A stretch of DNA of 64,000 nt from Streptomyces composti (lineage in GTDB: Bacteria > Actinomycetota > Actinomycetes > Streptomycetales > Streptomycetaceae). The first letter of the stretch is position 1. Each line of letters opens with the position of its first letter. Under the pieces are notes generated by a model that did no database searches, was not told the origin of the DNA, and worked only from the letters and a program-made list of their open reading frames with translations. This document shows positions 51,460-62,094 of the stretch, one piece after another. The stretch is taken from NCBI RefSeq assembly GCF_012034205.1, contig NZ_JAATEM010000021.1, positions 1 to 64,000 of the forward strand, given 5' to 3'. Position numbers and translations under genes: made by a program.

Positions 51460-51532
51460 AGCGGACGACGAGGCTCGAACTCGCGACCTCAACCTTGGCA
51501 AGGTTGCGCTCTACCAACTGAGCTACGTCCGC
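51460..51532 (-). tRNA. tRNA-Gly(GCC), copy 2
   Basis: A 73-nt tRNA identical to the copy at 47554-47626, anticodon GCC from loop TTGCCAA. The identity extends one or two bases outside the gene only. Confidence 0.96.
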
Positions 51533-51611
51533 ATTGCCTCCGGTCGGCTTTCACCGGCCGGTGCGAGCACCAGCCTACCTGATCCACCACAGTGGTCGGT
51601 ACGCGATGCAG

Positions 51612-51683
51612 AGCGGGTGACAGGAATTGCACACTGCGCCTTCCCCCTGGAAGGGGGATGTTCTACTACTGAACTACACCCGC
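51612..51683 (-). tRNA. tRNA-Gly(UCC)
   Basis: A 72-nt tRNA. Acceptor GCGGGTG/CACCCGC with discriminator U. The anticodon stem TCCCC/GGGGA with loop CTTCCAG gives UCC. The T-arm sequence TGCAATTC differs from the usual GTTC pattern but is known in glycine tRNAs. Confidence 0.93.
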
Positions 51684-51953
51684 CTGGCTGACCGGGCCGG
51701 GCCTTTGCGGCCTTGCCCGTCGGCGTGTCCCCGACTCTAGCTGATCAGCAGGGGTGCTGCGCAAGTCGGTTGCCCGCCGGGCCCGCTGAGGCCCCGTCGA
51801 ACCGGCCGGGACCCGCCCGGCAGGGGCCGTGTCACCGGGCCGTGGCGTCGGGAGAGCCACACGGCCCGGGCGCGCACCGCCCGGGGCTCACTGCGCCGCG
51901 CTCACTGTGCCGCGCTCGCTGCGCCGGTCTCCGCGCGGGCTCATGGCGCCCAC

Positions 51954-52271
51954 TCACTGCGCCGCGGCGAACGCCTCGTACACCTTCTTCGGGATCCGGC
52001 CGCGCGCGGGCACGTCCATGCGGTTGGCCTGCGCCCAGGCGCGCACCGCCGCCGGGTCGGGGGCCACCTGCGTCTGCCGGTAGGCCTTGCCGGAGCGCGA
52101 GCGCTTGCGGCCGGCCTTCACATACGGGGCCAGCGCCGACCGGAGCTTGTCCGCATTGGCTTCATTGAGATCGATCTCGTACGACTTGCCGTCGATTCCG
52201 AAGGCGATCGTCTCCGCCGCTTCCGAGCCGTCGATGTCGTCAAAGAGAGTGACCACGACCTTCTGCGCCAC
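51954..52271 (-). CDS. lsrL: Lsr2-family nucleoid-associated protein (LsrL)
   Basis: A 105-residue Lsr2-type protein. The N-terminal dimerisation domain starts AQKVVVTLFDDIDGSEAAET with SYEIDLNEANADKLRSALAP. The C-terminal DNA-binding domain has the AT-hook-like R-G-R in MDVPARGRIPKKVYEAF. Lsr2 proteins bind AT-rich DNA and silence horizontally acquired and specialised-metabolite genes. From memory, Streptomyces carries two paralogues, lsr2 and lsrL, and lsrL is the one beside purSQL. The GTG start at 52271 has AAGGGA upstream. Confidence 0.9.
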   Translation of the reverse strand: MAQKVVVTLFDDIDGSEAAETIAFGIDGKSYEIDLNEANADKLRSALAPYVKAGRKRSRSGKAYRQTQVAPDPAAVRAWAQANRMDVPARGRIPKKVYEAFAAAQ

Positions 52272-52579
52272 GAATATCGGTCCCTTCCGGAGCACGGCAT
52301 ACAGCTCAGCTGCGATGACGTGCCGACTTGTCGGTTATTGCCAATTCATTTCTACCGCGCACGGCATTGGAATGTGAAGCCCGACTAAAACGCTCCGCGT
52401 GTCCGTGTGCAATGGGTATCACGAATCATTCGGCAATCTTTCCCGGATTTTTTCTCGGGTGACCCCATCGGTGCCCGATCGTGATGACGCTCACGTAGTT
52501 TCCTACAACTCTACTCGCGTAGAAATTTTGTACGGGTAGTCTGAAGGGACCTGCTCAGCACCACACACCGGGAGTGCCA
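52272..52579. other. 308-bp divergent region between lsrL and purS
   Basis: Clearly more AT-rich than the flanks, especially 52330-52545. It must contain the promoters of lsrL (left) and the purSQL operon (right). A possible -10 box TAGTCT lies at 52537-52542. Its AT-richness would also suit binding by Lsr2-type proteins. Confidence 0.5.
52495..52522 (+). promoter_or_regulatory. Paired short dyads before purSQL
   Basis: GTAG-TTTC-CTAC (52495-52506) is followed four bases later by CTAC-TCGC-GTAG (52511-52522). The nested symmetry 60-85 bases upstream of purS suggests an operator. The regulator is unknown. Confidence 0.35.
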
Positions 52580-52852
52580 GTGGCACGCGTCGTAGTCGAC
52601 GTCATGCTCAAGCCGGAGATCCTCGACCCCCAGGGCCAGGCGGTGCAGCGCGCACTGCCGCGGCTCGGTTTCGAAGGGATCTCGGACGTCCGCCAGGGAA
52701 AGCGTTTCGAACTGGAAGTTGACGGGCCGGTCGACGAGGCCGCGCTCGCCCGCATCCATGATCTTGCGGAATCCTTCCTCGCCAACACCGTGATCGAGGA
52801 CTTCACCGTGCGCGTGGAGTCCGAAGAGGCAGTCGCGGAGGCCGCGAAGTGA
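52580..52852 (+). CDS. purS: Phosphoribosylformylglycinamidine synthase subunit PurS
   Basis: A 90-residue PurS, starting ARVVVDVMLKPEILDPQGQA and continuing FEGISDVRQGKRFELEVDG, the small structural subunit that links PurQ and PurL in the three-part FGAM synthase. The GTG at 52580 was preferred over that at 52574 because of GGGAG spacing. Its stop overlaps the purQ start (GTGA). Confidence 0.95.
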   Translation: MARVVVDVMLKPEILDPQGQAVQRALPRLGFEGISDVRQGKRFELEVDGPVDEAALARIHDLAESFLANTVIEDFTVRVESEEAVAEAAK

Positions 52853-53525
52853 CCGCTCGTATCGGCGTCGTCACTTTCCCGGGCAGCCTCGACGACCGGG
52901 ACACGCAGCGCGCGATCCGACTGGCCGGCGCCGAACCCGTGGCGCTCTGGCACAAGGACAAGGACCTCAAGCAGGTCGACGCCGTGGTGCTGTGCGGCGG
53001 TTTCTCCTACGGCGACTATCTGCGCGCCGGGGCCATCGCCCGCTTCTCGCCGGTGATGGACACCGTCATCGAGCAGGCCAGGGCCGGCCTTCCCGTGCTC
53101 GGCATCTGCAACGGCTTCCAGATCCTCACCGAGGCCCATCTGCTGCCCGGCGCCATGCTCGGCAACGACCACCTGCACTTCATCTGCCGCGACCAGAAGC
53201 TGCGGGTGGAGAACGCGAGCACGGCCTGGACCAGCGACTACGAGCAGGGCCAGGAGATCAGCATCCCGCTGAAGAACATGGACGGCCGGTACGTCGCCGA
53301 CGAGTACACCCTCGACAAGCTCGAGGCGGAGGGCCGCGTCGCCTTCCGGTACCTGGACTTCAACCCCAACGGCTCGCTGCGCGACATCGCGGGCATCACC
53401 AACGAGGCCGGCAACGTCGTCGGTCTGATGCCGCACCCCGAGCACGCCGTCGAGCCGCTCATCGGCACCGGCCGCACCGACGGCCTCCCGTTCTTCACCT
53501 CGATCCTCAAGAAGCTGGTCAACGC

Positions 53526-53529
<4 letters not shown>
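52849..53529 (+). CDS. purQ: Phosphoribosylformylglycinamidine synthase subunit PurQ (glutaminase)
   Basis: A 226-residue class I glutamine amidotransferase. The nucleophile Cys is in LGICNGFQIL, VLCGGFSYGDYLRAG is the oxyanion region, and the catalytic His/Glu are in MPHPEHAVEP. It supplies ammonia to PurL. The start overlaps purS and the stop overlaps purL (ATGA), showing tight coupling. Confidence 0.96.
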
Positions 53530-55784
<2,255 letters not shown>

Positions 55785-55818
55785 CCGTCACCTCCGTACG
55801 CCTCCGTACGCACCGCTC

Positions 55819-55852
55819 GAAGCCCCGTCCCGGTCCGCCGGGACGGGGCTTC
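55819..55852 (+). terminator. Terminator of the purSQL operon
   Basis: A perfect 15-bp stem (GAAGCCCCGTCCCGG and complement) with loop TCCG, 35 bases beyond the purL stop. Confidence 0.88.
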
Positions 55853-55886
55853 GGCTTCCCGGGCCGGCTCCGGGCAGCCACGGCAC

Positions 55887-55922
55887 TTGCACGTAATTAC
55901 GTAGTTACGTAATCTCGTAGCC
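55887..55922 (+). promoter_or_regulatory. Promoter with triple 8-bp repeat, immediately before a start codon
   Basis: TTGCAC (55887-55892) and TAATCT (55910-55915) are spaced by 17 bases, an excellent vegetative promoter. Only 7 bases separate the -10 box from the GTG at 55923. Three direct copies of ACGTARTY begin at 55891, 55899 and 55907, and ACGTAATTACGT (55891-55902) is a perfect palindrome. An autorepressed, leaderless transcript is inferred. Confidence 0.72.
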
Positions 55923-56423
55923 GTGGAACTCGAAGAACGCGTCGCCGATCTGGAACGCCGCATCGCGGCACTGGAGGCCGCCGGGCACCGTGCCCCGCGC
56001 CTCGGCGAGGGGGACTTCTGGGCCCTGGAGGGACTGAAGGCCCGGCTCGCCGAGTTGCGGGCGGACGACGGGGGCGTGCTGTTCACCGGCGCGGTCCGGC
56101 TGCCGACCGGGGAGCGCTGGGAGTGGCAGCACGGCGCGCTCACCGAGGGCCTGCTGGACGACGACTGGCCGGCCGCCGCGGACGCGCTGGCCGCGCTCGG
56201 TCACCCGGTCCGGCTGCGGCTGCTGCGGGAGATCCTCGGTGGCCGCCGCACCGCGGCCGAACTGGCGGAGCTGGAAGGGGTCGGCACGACCGGCCAGATC
56301 TACCACCACCTGCGCCAGCTCACCGCCGCCGGCTGGCTGCACACCACCGGCCGGGGCCGCCACGAGGTGCCCGGCACCCGGGTCGTGCCGCTGCTGGTGG
56401 TGCTCTCCGCGGCGCGCCACTGA
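55923..56423 (+). CDS. Winged-helix regulator with N-terminal coiled coil
   Basis: A 166-residue protein. Residues 1-20 form a short coiled coil (MELEERVADLERRIAALEAA). Residues about 80-165 are an ArsR-like winged helix: ADALAALGHPVRLRLLREIL, GGRRTAAELAELEGVGTTGQ, IYHHLRQLTAAGWLHTTGRG. The GTG start directly follows the promoter with no Shine-Dalgarno site. Neighbouring downstream gene, 79 bases away, is an M23 peptidase-like membrane protein that may be co-transcribed and controlled by it. Confidence 0.85.
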   Translation: MELEERVADLERRIAALEAAGHRAPRLGEGDFWALEGLKARLAELRADDGGVLFTGAVRLPTGERWEWQHGALTEGLLDDDWPAAADALAALGHPVRLRLLREILGGRRTAAELAELEGVGTTGQIYHHLRQLTAAGWLHTTGRGRHEVPGTRVVPLLVVLSAARH

Positions 56424-56502
56424 CCGCACGGACCAGGCGCGGAGCCGGCCGGCCCACGGCAGGGCGCGGGACCTCGACGGCACCGACACACAGGGGTGAG
56501 CC

Positions 56503-57363
56503 ATGACCACGACCGCACGCAAGCTCGTCAAGACCGCCTACCGCGCCTTGCTGATCGCCTTCTTCGGCCTGGTGATCGCCCATGCCGCACTGGACCTGGG
56601 TCACTCGGTGTGGTGGGACTTCATCCCGCTCGCCCTCGCCTACGCCCTGCTCATCGCGATGGGCCGCTGGGGCGGCACCCCCGACAGCCCCCGCAACGCC
56701 CGTGAGCCCGCCGAGGTGGAGCCCCCGGTCACCGGCCGCTGGATCGCCATGAACAGCCCGGCCGACCACACCCCGAGCCACCGCACCCACGCCTACGGCC
56801 AGACCTTCGCCATCGACGTCGTCGCCGAACCAGCGCCCGGCTCCCGGCCGGCGTTCCGCGCGCTGTGGCCGGTGGCCCGCCGCAACGGCGACTTCCCGGC
56901 CTTCGGAGCCCCGCTGCACGCCGTGGCCGACGCCACCGTCGTACGCGCCACCGACCGGGCACGCGACCACCTCAGCCGCACCTCGCTGCCCGCGCTGGCC
57001 TACCTGATGATCCTCGAGGCCAACGTCCGGGACCTGCTCGGCGCCGGGAGGATCCTCGGCAACCACCTGGTCCTCGACCTCGGCGACGGCACCTACGCCC
57101 TCTACGCCCACCTGCAGCGCGGCTCCCTCACCGTCCGCGAGGGCGAGCGGGTGCGCGCCGGACAGGTCCTCGCCCGGGTCGGGAACTCCGGCAACAGCAC
57201 CGAACCGCACCTGCACTTCCAGCTGATGGACCACCCCGACCCGGACATCGCGCGCGGCGTCCCCTTCACCTGGCGCGGCATCGGCGTCCCGCGCAACAAC
57301 GAGGCGTTCGACGCACCCGCGGCACCCGGAGCACCCGCACCGAGGGCCGGCGCCCCGGCATAG
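56503..57363 (+). CDS. M23 (LytM)-family peptidase-like membrane protein
   Basis: A 286-residue protein. Two membrane helices occupy residues about 12-55 (LLIAFFGLVIAHAALDLG, IPLALAYALLIAMGRW). The M23 domain follows: the HAYGQTFAIDVVAEPA segment supplies the first zinc ligands (His ... Asp), LGDGTYALYAHLQRGSLTVR gives the central His, and EPHLHFQLMD gives the H-x-H motif. Such enzymes cut peptidoglycan cross-links or activate other hydrolases. ATG 56503 has AGGGGTGAG upstream. The presence of an adjacent regulator gene suggests control in response to envelope state. Confidence 0.88.
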   Translation: MTTTARKLVKTAYRALLIAFFGLVIAHAALDLGHSVWWDFIPLALAYALLIAMGRWGGTPDSPRNAREPAEVEPPVTGRWIAMNSPADHTPSHRTHAYGQTFAIDVVAEPAPGSRPAFRALWPVARRNGDFPAFGAPLHAVADATVVRATDRARDHLSRTSLPALAYLMILEANVRDLLGAGRILGNHLVLDLGDGTYALYAHLQRGSLTVREGERVRAGQVLARVGNSGNSTEPHLHFQLMDHPDPDIARGVPFTWRGIGVPRNNEAFDAPAAPGAPAPRAGAPA

Positions 57364-57372
57364 GCTGCCGCC

Positions 57373-58170
57373 ATGCCACCGGCCAAGAAGCGCACCCGCT
57401 CCTACGACTTCGCCAAGATCCGAGCCGCCGTCCTGGCCCAGTTCGGGAACGTCCGCCGTGCCGTGCAGGGCCTCGACGAGGCGCAGCTCGCCCTGCCCAC
57501 CCGGCTCGGCGACTGGACCGTCAGGGAGCTGGCCGTGCACCTGACGACGGGCGTGGACACGGTCCGCCGTGGCCTGGAGCGCGAGGAGCCCGCCAGGGCC
57601 GAGCTGACCCTGCTGGACTGGCCGTCCGTCACCGCCCGCGGCTCCGAGCTGATCGCCGGGGGCGCCCGCGACCTGGCCGCCGCCCGGCCCGATCTGGACG
57701 CCCTCTTCGCCCAGACCCAGGAGGGCCTGGTGAAGGCGCTGGACCAGGCGTCCGGCGACCGGCTGATCGCCGTCCGCACCGGTGCCATGACCCTCACCGA
57801 CTTCCTGGTGACCCGGGCCGTGGAGCTGGTGGTGCACACCGACGACCTCGACGCCGCCGTGCCCGGCCTGGACGTCCCGCAGGAGCGGCAGGCGCTCGCC
57901 GCCTGCACCCGGCTGCTCGCCGACGTGCTCGCCGCGCGGGTGCCGGGCGGGGCCACCGAGGTGCGGATCCCGCCGTTCGCGGTGGTGCAGTGCGTCGAGG
58001 GGCCCCGGCACACCCGCGGCACCCCGCCGAACGTCGTGGAGACCGACCCGCTGACCTGGATCCGGCTGGCCACCGGCCGCACCGCCTGGGCGGACGCGCT
58101 CGCAGAGGCACGGGTCCGCGCCGGCGGCGAGCGGGCGGACCTCAGCCCGTACCTGCCGTTGATGGGCTGA
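57373..58170 (+). CDS. Sterol carrier/maleylpyruvate isomerase-type DinB-fold protein
   Basis: A 265-residue protein of the actinobacterial sterol-carrier family with a mycothiol-dependent maleylpyruvate isomerase N-terminal fold. The DinB-like bundle contains RLGDWTVRELAVHLTTGVDT, giving one metal-ligand His, and TRAVELVVHTDDLD, giving the H-x-x-D pair. The C-terminal domain reads PPNVVETDPLTWIRLATGRT. A mycothiol-linked transferase or isomerase role is known for some relatives, but not for this group. It starts 9 bases after the peptidase gene. Confidence 0.85.
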   Translation: MPPAKKRTRSYDFAKIRAAVLAQFGNVRRAVQGLDEAQLALPTRLGDWTVRELAVHLTTGVDTVRRGLEREEPARAELTLLDWPSVTARGSELIAGGARDLAAARPDLDALFAQTQEGLVKALDQASGDRLIAVRTGAMTLTDFLVTRAVELVVHTDDLDAAVPGLDVPQERQALAACTRLLADVLAARVPGGATEVRIPPFAVVQCVEGPRHTRGTPPNVVETDPLTWIRLATGRTAWADALAEARVRAGGERADLSPYLPLMG

Positions 58171-58232
58171 CCGGACCCGTCCCGGCCGGCGCCGGGGTGG
58201 AACCAGCCGCTCCGCCCTTCCGTCGAATCGGC

Positions 58233-59030
58233 ATGTACAGGCAGAAGCGGCACACGCAGCGCACGATCCGCACGGCGGCCGTCGCCGCGCTCGTCCCGCT
58301 GGCGGTCGCCTGCGGCAGCGAGCAGGGCGGCCAGGCCGGGGGCGGCAGCAGCTCGGCCCAGCCCGCGGCGGCGGTCACCGGAGTCCGCTGGAGCATCGAC
58401 AGCGTCACCGTCGACGGCACCACCCACCGCGCGCCCACCGACGCGCACATCACCATCGGGGCCGGCGGACGCTCCGCGGGCAGCTACGGCTGCAACACCT
58501 TCAGCGCCCGCACCGAGGTCGAGGGCGACCGCATCCGGCTCAGCGACCCGACCGCGACCGAACGGGCCTGCGAGGGCAAGCCGATGGCCTTCGAGAAGAC
58601 CCTTGCCCGCACCCTCACCGACGGCGGGGAACTGAAGACCGAGGTGAACGACGGCCGGCTGACCCTCACCGCCTCCGACGGGGCCGTGATCCGCCTGAAG
58701 CGGAGCGAGGACGCCCCGCTGAAGGGCACCGAATGGACCGTCACCACCCCGGACACCCGCAGTCGCGCCCACCTCACCTTCGACCCCGAGGAGAACACCG
58801 TCGCCGGCAGCCTCGGCTGCAACGAGGTGAACGCCGAGGCCACGGTGCGCGACGGCCATATCACCCTGGGCGTGCCTGCCGTGACCCGAATGATGTGCGA
58901 AGACTCACTCATGGACAGTGAACGCACGCTGATGAAGCTGTTCGACAGCACGGTCGAGTACCGGATCGATCATCGGACGCTCACCCTGACCAGCGAAAAC
59001 GGCATCAGCGTCCGGGCCGTCGCCGAGTAG
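58233..59030 (+). CDS. META-domain lipoprotein (two HslJ-like domains)
   Basis: A 265-residue lipoprotein. The signal peptide ends VPLAVACGSE, a lipobox. Two META/HslJ domains follow, the first with GSYGCNTFSARTEV and the second with GSLGCNEVNAEATV, each followed by a Met/Cys-containing end (EKTLARTL; DSERTLMKLF). META proteins are linked to stress or heat-shock tolerance and may inhibit proteases. ATG 58233 chosen. The gene precedes purF by 65 bases. Confidence 0.88.
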   Translation: MYRQKRHTQRTIRTAAVAALVPLAVACGSEQGGQAGGGSSSAQPAAAVTGVRWSIDSVTVDGTTHRAPTDAHITIGAGGRSAGSYGCNTFSARTEVEGDRIRLSDPTATERACEGKPMAFEKTLARTLTDGGELKTEVNDGRLTLTASDGAVIRLKRSEDAPLKGTEWTVTTPDTRSRAHLTFDPEENTVAGSLGCNEVNAEATVRDGHITLGVPAVTRMMCEDSLMDSERTLMKLFDSTVEYRIDHRTLTLTSENGISVRAVAE

Positions 59031-59095
59031 CGATCCACTTCAGGGGCCGCATCCCCGTTTCGGAGCAGTGCCCGGCCTCGCCTACACTCAAGGGC

Positions 59096-60622
59096 GTGCC
59101 ACGTGGTGACGGACGACTCAACCACGACCTGCTCCCCGGTGAGAAGGGCCCCCAGGACGCGTGTGGCGTCTTCGGAGTCTGGGCTCCGGGCGAAGAGGTC
59201 GCCAAGCTCACGTACTTCGGGCTCTACGCCCTCCAGCATCGGGGTCAGGAATCCGCGGGTATCGCGGTCAGCAACGGCTCCCAGATCCTCGTCTTCAAGG
59301 ACATGGGCCTGGTCTCCCAGGTCTTCGACGAGACCTCGCTCGGTTCCCTCCAGGGTCACATCGCGGTCGGACACGCCCGCTACTCGACCACCGGTGCCTC
59401 GGTGTGGGAGAACGCCCAGCCGACGTTCCGTGCCACCGCGCACGGCTCCATCGCGCTCGGCCACAACGGCAACCTGGTCAACACGGCCGAGCTCGCCGAG
59501 CTGGTCGCCGAGCTGCCCCAGGACAACGGCCGCGCCCCCAAGGTCACTGCCACCAACGACACGGACCTGATCACCGCCCTGCTGGCAGGACAGCGCGCCG
59601 CGGACGGCGAGCCGGTGACCGTGGAGCAGGCCGCGCATGTGGTCCTCCCGCAGGTCAAGGGCGCCTTCAGTCTCGTCTTCATGGACGAGAACACCCTCTA
59701 CGCGGCCCGCGACCCGCAGGGCATCCGCCCGCTGGTCCTCGGCCGCCTGGAGCGCGGCTGGGTGGTCGCCTCCGAGTCCGCCGCCCTCGACATCGTCGGC
59801 GCCGCCTACGTCCGCGAGATCGAGCCGGGCGAGTTCGTCGCCATCGACCAGAATGGTCTGCGCACCTCCCGATTCGCAGAAGCGAAGCCCAAGGGCTGTG
59901 TCTTCGAGTACGTGTACCTGGCCCGCCCGGACACCGACATCGCCGGCCGCAACGTGTACCTCTCCCGGGTCGAGATGGGCCGCAGGCTCGCCCAGGAGTC
60001 CCCGGTCGAGGCCGACCTGGTGATACCCACCCCGGAGTCCGGCACTCCGGCCGCCATCGGCTACGCGGAGGCCTCCGGCATCCCGTTCGGCGCCGGTCTG
60101 GTGAAGAACGCCTACGTCGGCCGGACCTTCATCCAGCCCTCGCAGACCATCCGCCAGCTCGGCATCCGCCTGAAGCTGAACCCGCTCAAGGAAGTCATCA
60201 AGGGCAAGCGCCTGGTCGTCGTCGACGACTCGATCGTGCGCGGCAACACCCAGCGCGCCCTGGTCCGCATGCTCCGCGAGGCGGGCGCCGCCGAGGTCCA
60301 CATCCGGATCTCCTCGCCGCCCGTGAAGTGGCCCTGCTTCTTCGGCATCGACTTCGCCACCCGCGCGGAGCTCATCGCCAACGGCATGACCATCGAGGAG
60401 ATCGGCACCTCGCTCGGCGCCGACTCCCTGGCCTACATCTCGCTGGACGGCATGATCGAGGCGACCACCATCGCCAAGCCCAACCTGTGCCGCGCCTGCT
60501 TCGACGGCGAGTACCCGATGGACCTGCCCGACCCGGAGCTGCTCGGCAAGCAGCTGCTCGAGACGGAGCTGGCCGCCGGCCCGGCCGCCACCGCCGCGGT
60601 CGACGCGATCCGCCGCCCGTGA
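59096..60622 (+). CDS. purF: Amidophosphoribosyltransferase
   Basis: A 508-residue first enzyme of purine synthesis. A 22-residue propeptide precedes the nucleophile Cys23 (GPQDACGVFGVWAPG). Glutaminase motifs (ALQHRGQESAGIAVSN, GHARYSTTGA, HNGNLVN), the PRPP loop KRLVVVDDSIVRGNTQRAL, and iron-sulfur ligand cysteines (WPCFFGIDF; NLCRACFDGEYPM) are visible, as in the B. subtilis type. GTG 59096. No clear ribosome-binding site. Confidence 0.97.
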   Translation: MPRGDGRLNHDLLPGEKGPQDACGVFGVWAPGEEVAKLTYFGLYALQHRGQESAGIAVSNGSQILVFKDMGLVSQVFDETSLGSLQGHIAVGHARYSTTGASVWENAQPTFRATAHGSIALGHNGNLVNTAELAELVAELPQDNGRAPKVTATNDTDLITALLAGQRAADGEPVTVEQAAHVVLPQVKGAFSLVFMDENTLYAARDPQGIRPLVLGRLERGWVVASESAALDIVGAAYVREIEPGEFVAIDQNGLRTSRFAEAKPKGCVFEYVYLARPDTDIAGRNVYLSRVEMGRRLAQESPVEADLVIPTPESGTPAAIGYAEASGIPFGAGLVKNAYVGRTFIQPSQTIRQLGIRLKLNPLKEVIKGKRLVVVDDSIVRGNTQRALVRMLREAGAAEVHIRISSPPVKWPCFFGIDFATRAELIANGMTIEEIGTSLGADSLAYISLDGMIEATTIAKPNLCRACFDGEYPMDLPDPELLGKQLLETELAAGPAATAAVDAIRRP

Positions 60623-60660
60623 GCCTCGTACGTTCCACCCGAACCGAAAGATCCCAGGCA

Positions 60661-61740
60661 ATGTCTGAGACATCCACCGGTGCGTCCGGTGCGTCCTACG
60701 CGGCTGCAGGCGTCGACATCGAGGCGGGCGACCGTGCCGTCGAGCTGATGAAGGAGTGGGTGAGGAAGGCCCGCCGTCCCGAGGTCCTGGGCGGCCTGGG
60801 CGGCTTCGCCGGGCTCTTCGACGCCTCCGCCCTCAAGCGCTACGAGCGGCCCCTGCTGGCCTCCGCCACGGACGGCGTCGGCACCAAGGTCGACATCGCC
60901 CGGCAGCTCGGCATCTACGACACCATCGGCCACGATCTGGTCGCCATGGTCATGGACGACATCGTGGTGTGCGGGGCCGAGCCGCTGTTCATGACCGACT
61001 ACATCTGCGTCGGCAAGGTCCACCCCGAGCGGGTCGCCGCCATCGTCAAGGGCATCGCCGAGGGCTGTGTGCTGGCCGGCTGCGCCCTGGTCGGTGGTGA
61101 GACGGCCGAACATCCCGGCCTGCTCGGTCCGGACGACTTCGACGTCGCCGGCGCCGGTACGGGCGTCGTGGAGGCCGACCGGGTGCTCGGCGCGGAACGC
61201 ATCCGTACGGGTGACGCGGTGATCGCCATGGCGTCGTCCGGGCTTCACTCCAACGGGTACTCCCTGGTCCGGCATGTGCTGCTGAACCAGGCCGGGCTCG
61301 CCCTGGACGCCCGGATCGAGGAGTTCGGCCGCACCCTCGGCGAGGAGCTGCTGGAGCCGACCAAGATCTACTCGCTGGACTGCCTGGCGCTGATGCGCAC
61401 CACCGAGGTGCACGCCTTCAGCCATGTCACCGGCGGCGGGCTCGCGGCCAACCTGGCGCGGGTCGTCCCGGACGACCTGCACGCGGTGGTCGACCGGTCC
61501 ACCTGGACCCCGGCCCCGGTCTTCGACCTGGTCGGCCGGACCGGCTCGGTGGAGCGGCTCGAGCTGGAGAAGACCCTGAACATGGGCGTCGGCATGATCG
61601 CGATCGTGCCCCAGGAATCCGTCGACGTGGCGCTGACCACGCTGGCCGACCGCGCCGTGGACGCCTGGGTGGCCGGCGAGATCACCGCTCGCGGCGACCA
61701 CGAGACGGGCGCGGCGCTGGTGGGCGACTACGCCGGCTGA
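60661..61740 (+). CDS. purM: Phosphoribosylformylglycinamidine cyclo-ligase
   Basis: A 359-residue AIR synthetase: YAAAGVDIEAGDRAVELMKE, LASATDGVGTKVDIARQLGI, HDLVAMVMDDIVVCGAEPLF, CALVGGETAEHPGLL and ASSGLHSNGYSLVRHV. It cyclises FGAM with ATP. It lies 38 bases after purF, so co-transcription is likely. Followed by a hairpin shared with the convergent DUF3073 gene. Confidence 0.97.
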   Translation: MSETSTGASGASYAAAGVDIEAGDRAVELMKEWVRKARRPEVLGGLGGFAGLFDASALKRYERPLLASATDGVGTKVDIARQLGIYDTIGHDLVAMVMDDIVVCGAEPLFMTDYICVGKVHPERVAAIVKGIAEGCVLAGCALVGGETAEHPGLLGPDDFDVAGAGTGVVEADRVLGAERIRTGDAVIAMASSGLHSNGYSLVRHVLLNQAGLALDARIEEFGRTLGEELLEPTKIYSLDCLALMRTTEVHAFSHVTGGGLAANLARVVPDDLHAVVDRSTWTPAPVFDLVGRTGSVERLELEKTLNMGVGMIAIVPQESVDVALTTLADRAVDAWVAGEITARGDHETGAALVGDYAG

Positions 61741-61796
61741 TCATCGGAGGGCTGCCTGCTCCCGGACCGCCGGCCCGGGCAGCGGGCAGCACGAAA

Positions 61797-61827
61797 CCCG
61801 GTCGGTGACCCTCAGGTCCCGACCGGG
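61797..61827. terminator. Bidirectional terminator between purM and the DUF3073 gene
   Basis: CCCGGTCGG and CCGACCGGG form a 9-bp stem with a 13-base loop, lying between convergent genes. Confidence 0.7.
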
Positions 61828-61845
61828 CCGATGCTCAGTGACAGG

Positions 61846-62094
61846 TCAAGCGCCGCGACGCTGCTGCGAGGACTGGCCGTCCTCGTCCTCCTCGTCGTCC
61901 TCGTAGAGGTCGGCGTACTTGGCGTACAGGTCGTCGTCGTGCTCATCGTCCGCGAAATGGTCGCCGTTCGGCGACTGCTTCGACGTCGATGCGCCCAGCT
62001 CCTCGGCCAGGCGTGCGAGGTCCGTCCCACCGCTGTTGTACTTCAGCTGGCGGGCGACCTTCGTCTGCTTGGCCTTGGCCCGGCCGCGCCCCAT
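61846..62094 (-). CDS. DUF3073 small actinobacterial protein
   Basis: An 82-residue protein with a basic N-terminus (MGRGRAKAKQTKVARQLKYN), a short helical middle (TDLARLAEELGAST) and an acidic, disordered C-terminal half (HDDDLYAKYADLYEDDEEDE). This matches the conserved DUF3073 family, which occurs widely in actinomycetes without known function. The opposed charge halves suggest self-association or nucleic-acid binding, unproven. Confidence 0.88.
   Translation of the reverse strand: MGRGRAKAKQTKVARQLKYNSGGTDLARLAEELGASTSKQSPNGDHFADDEHDDDLYAKYADLYEDDEEDEDGQSSQQRRGA

Noticed and set aside
47554..51532. Integrated mobile element using tRNA-Gly as attachment site
   Set aside because: No integrase, transposase or excisionase is encoded between the tRNAs, and the genes are ordinary chromosomal efflux and signalling genes.
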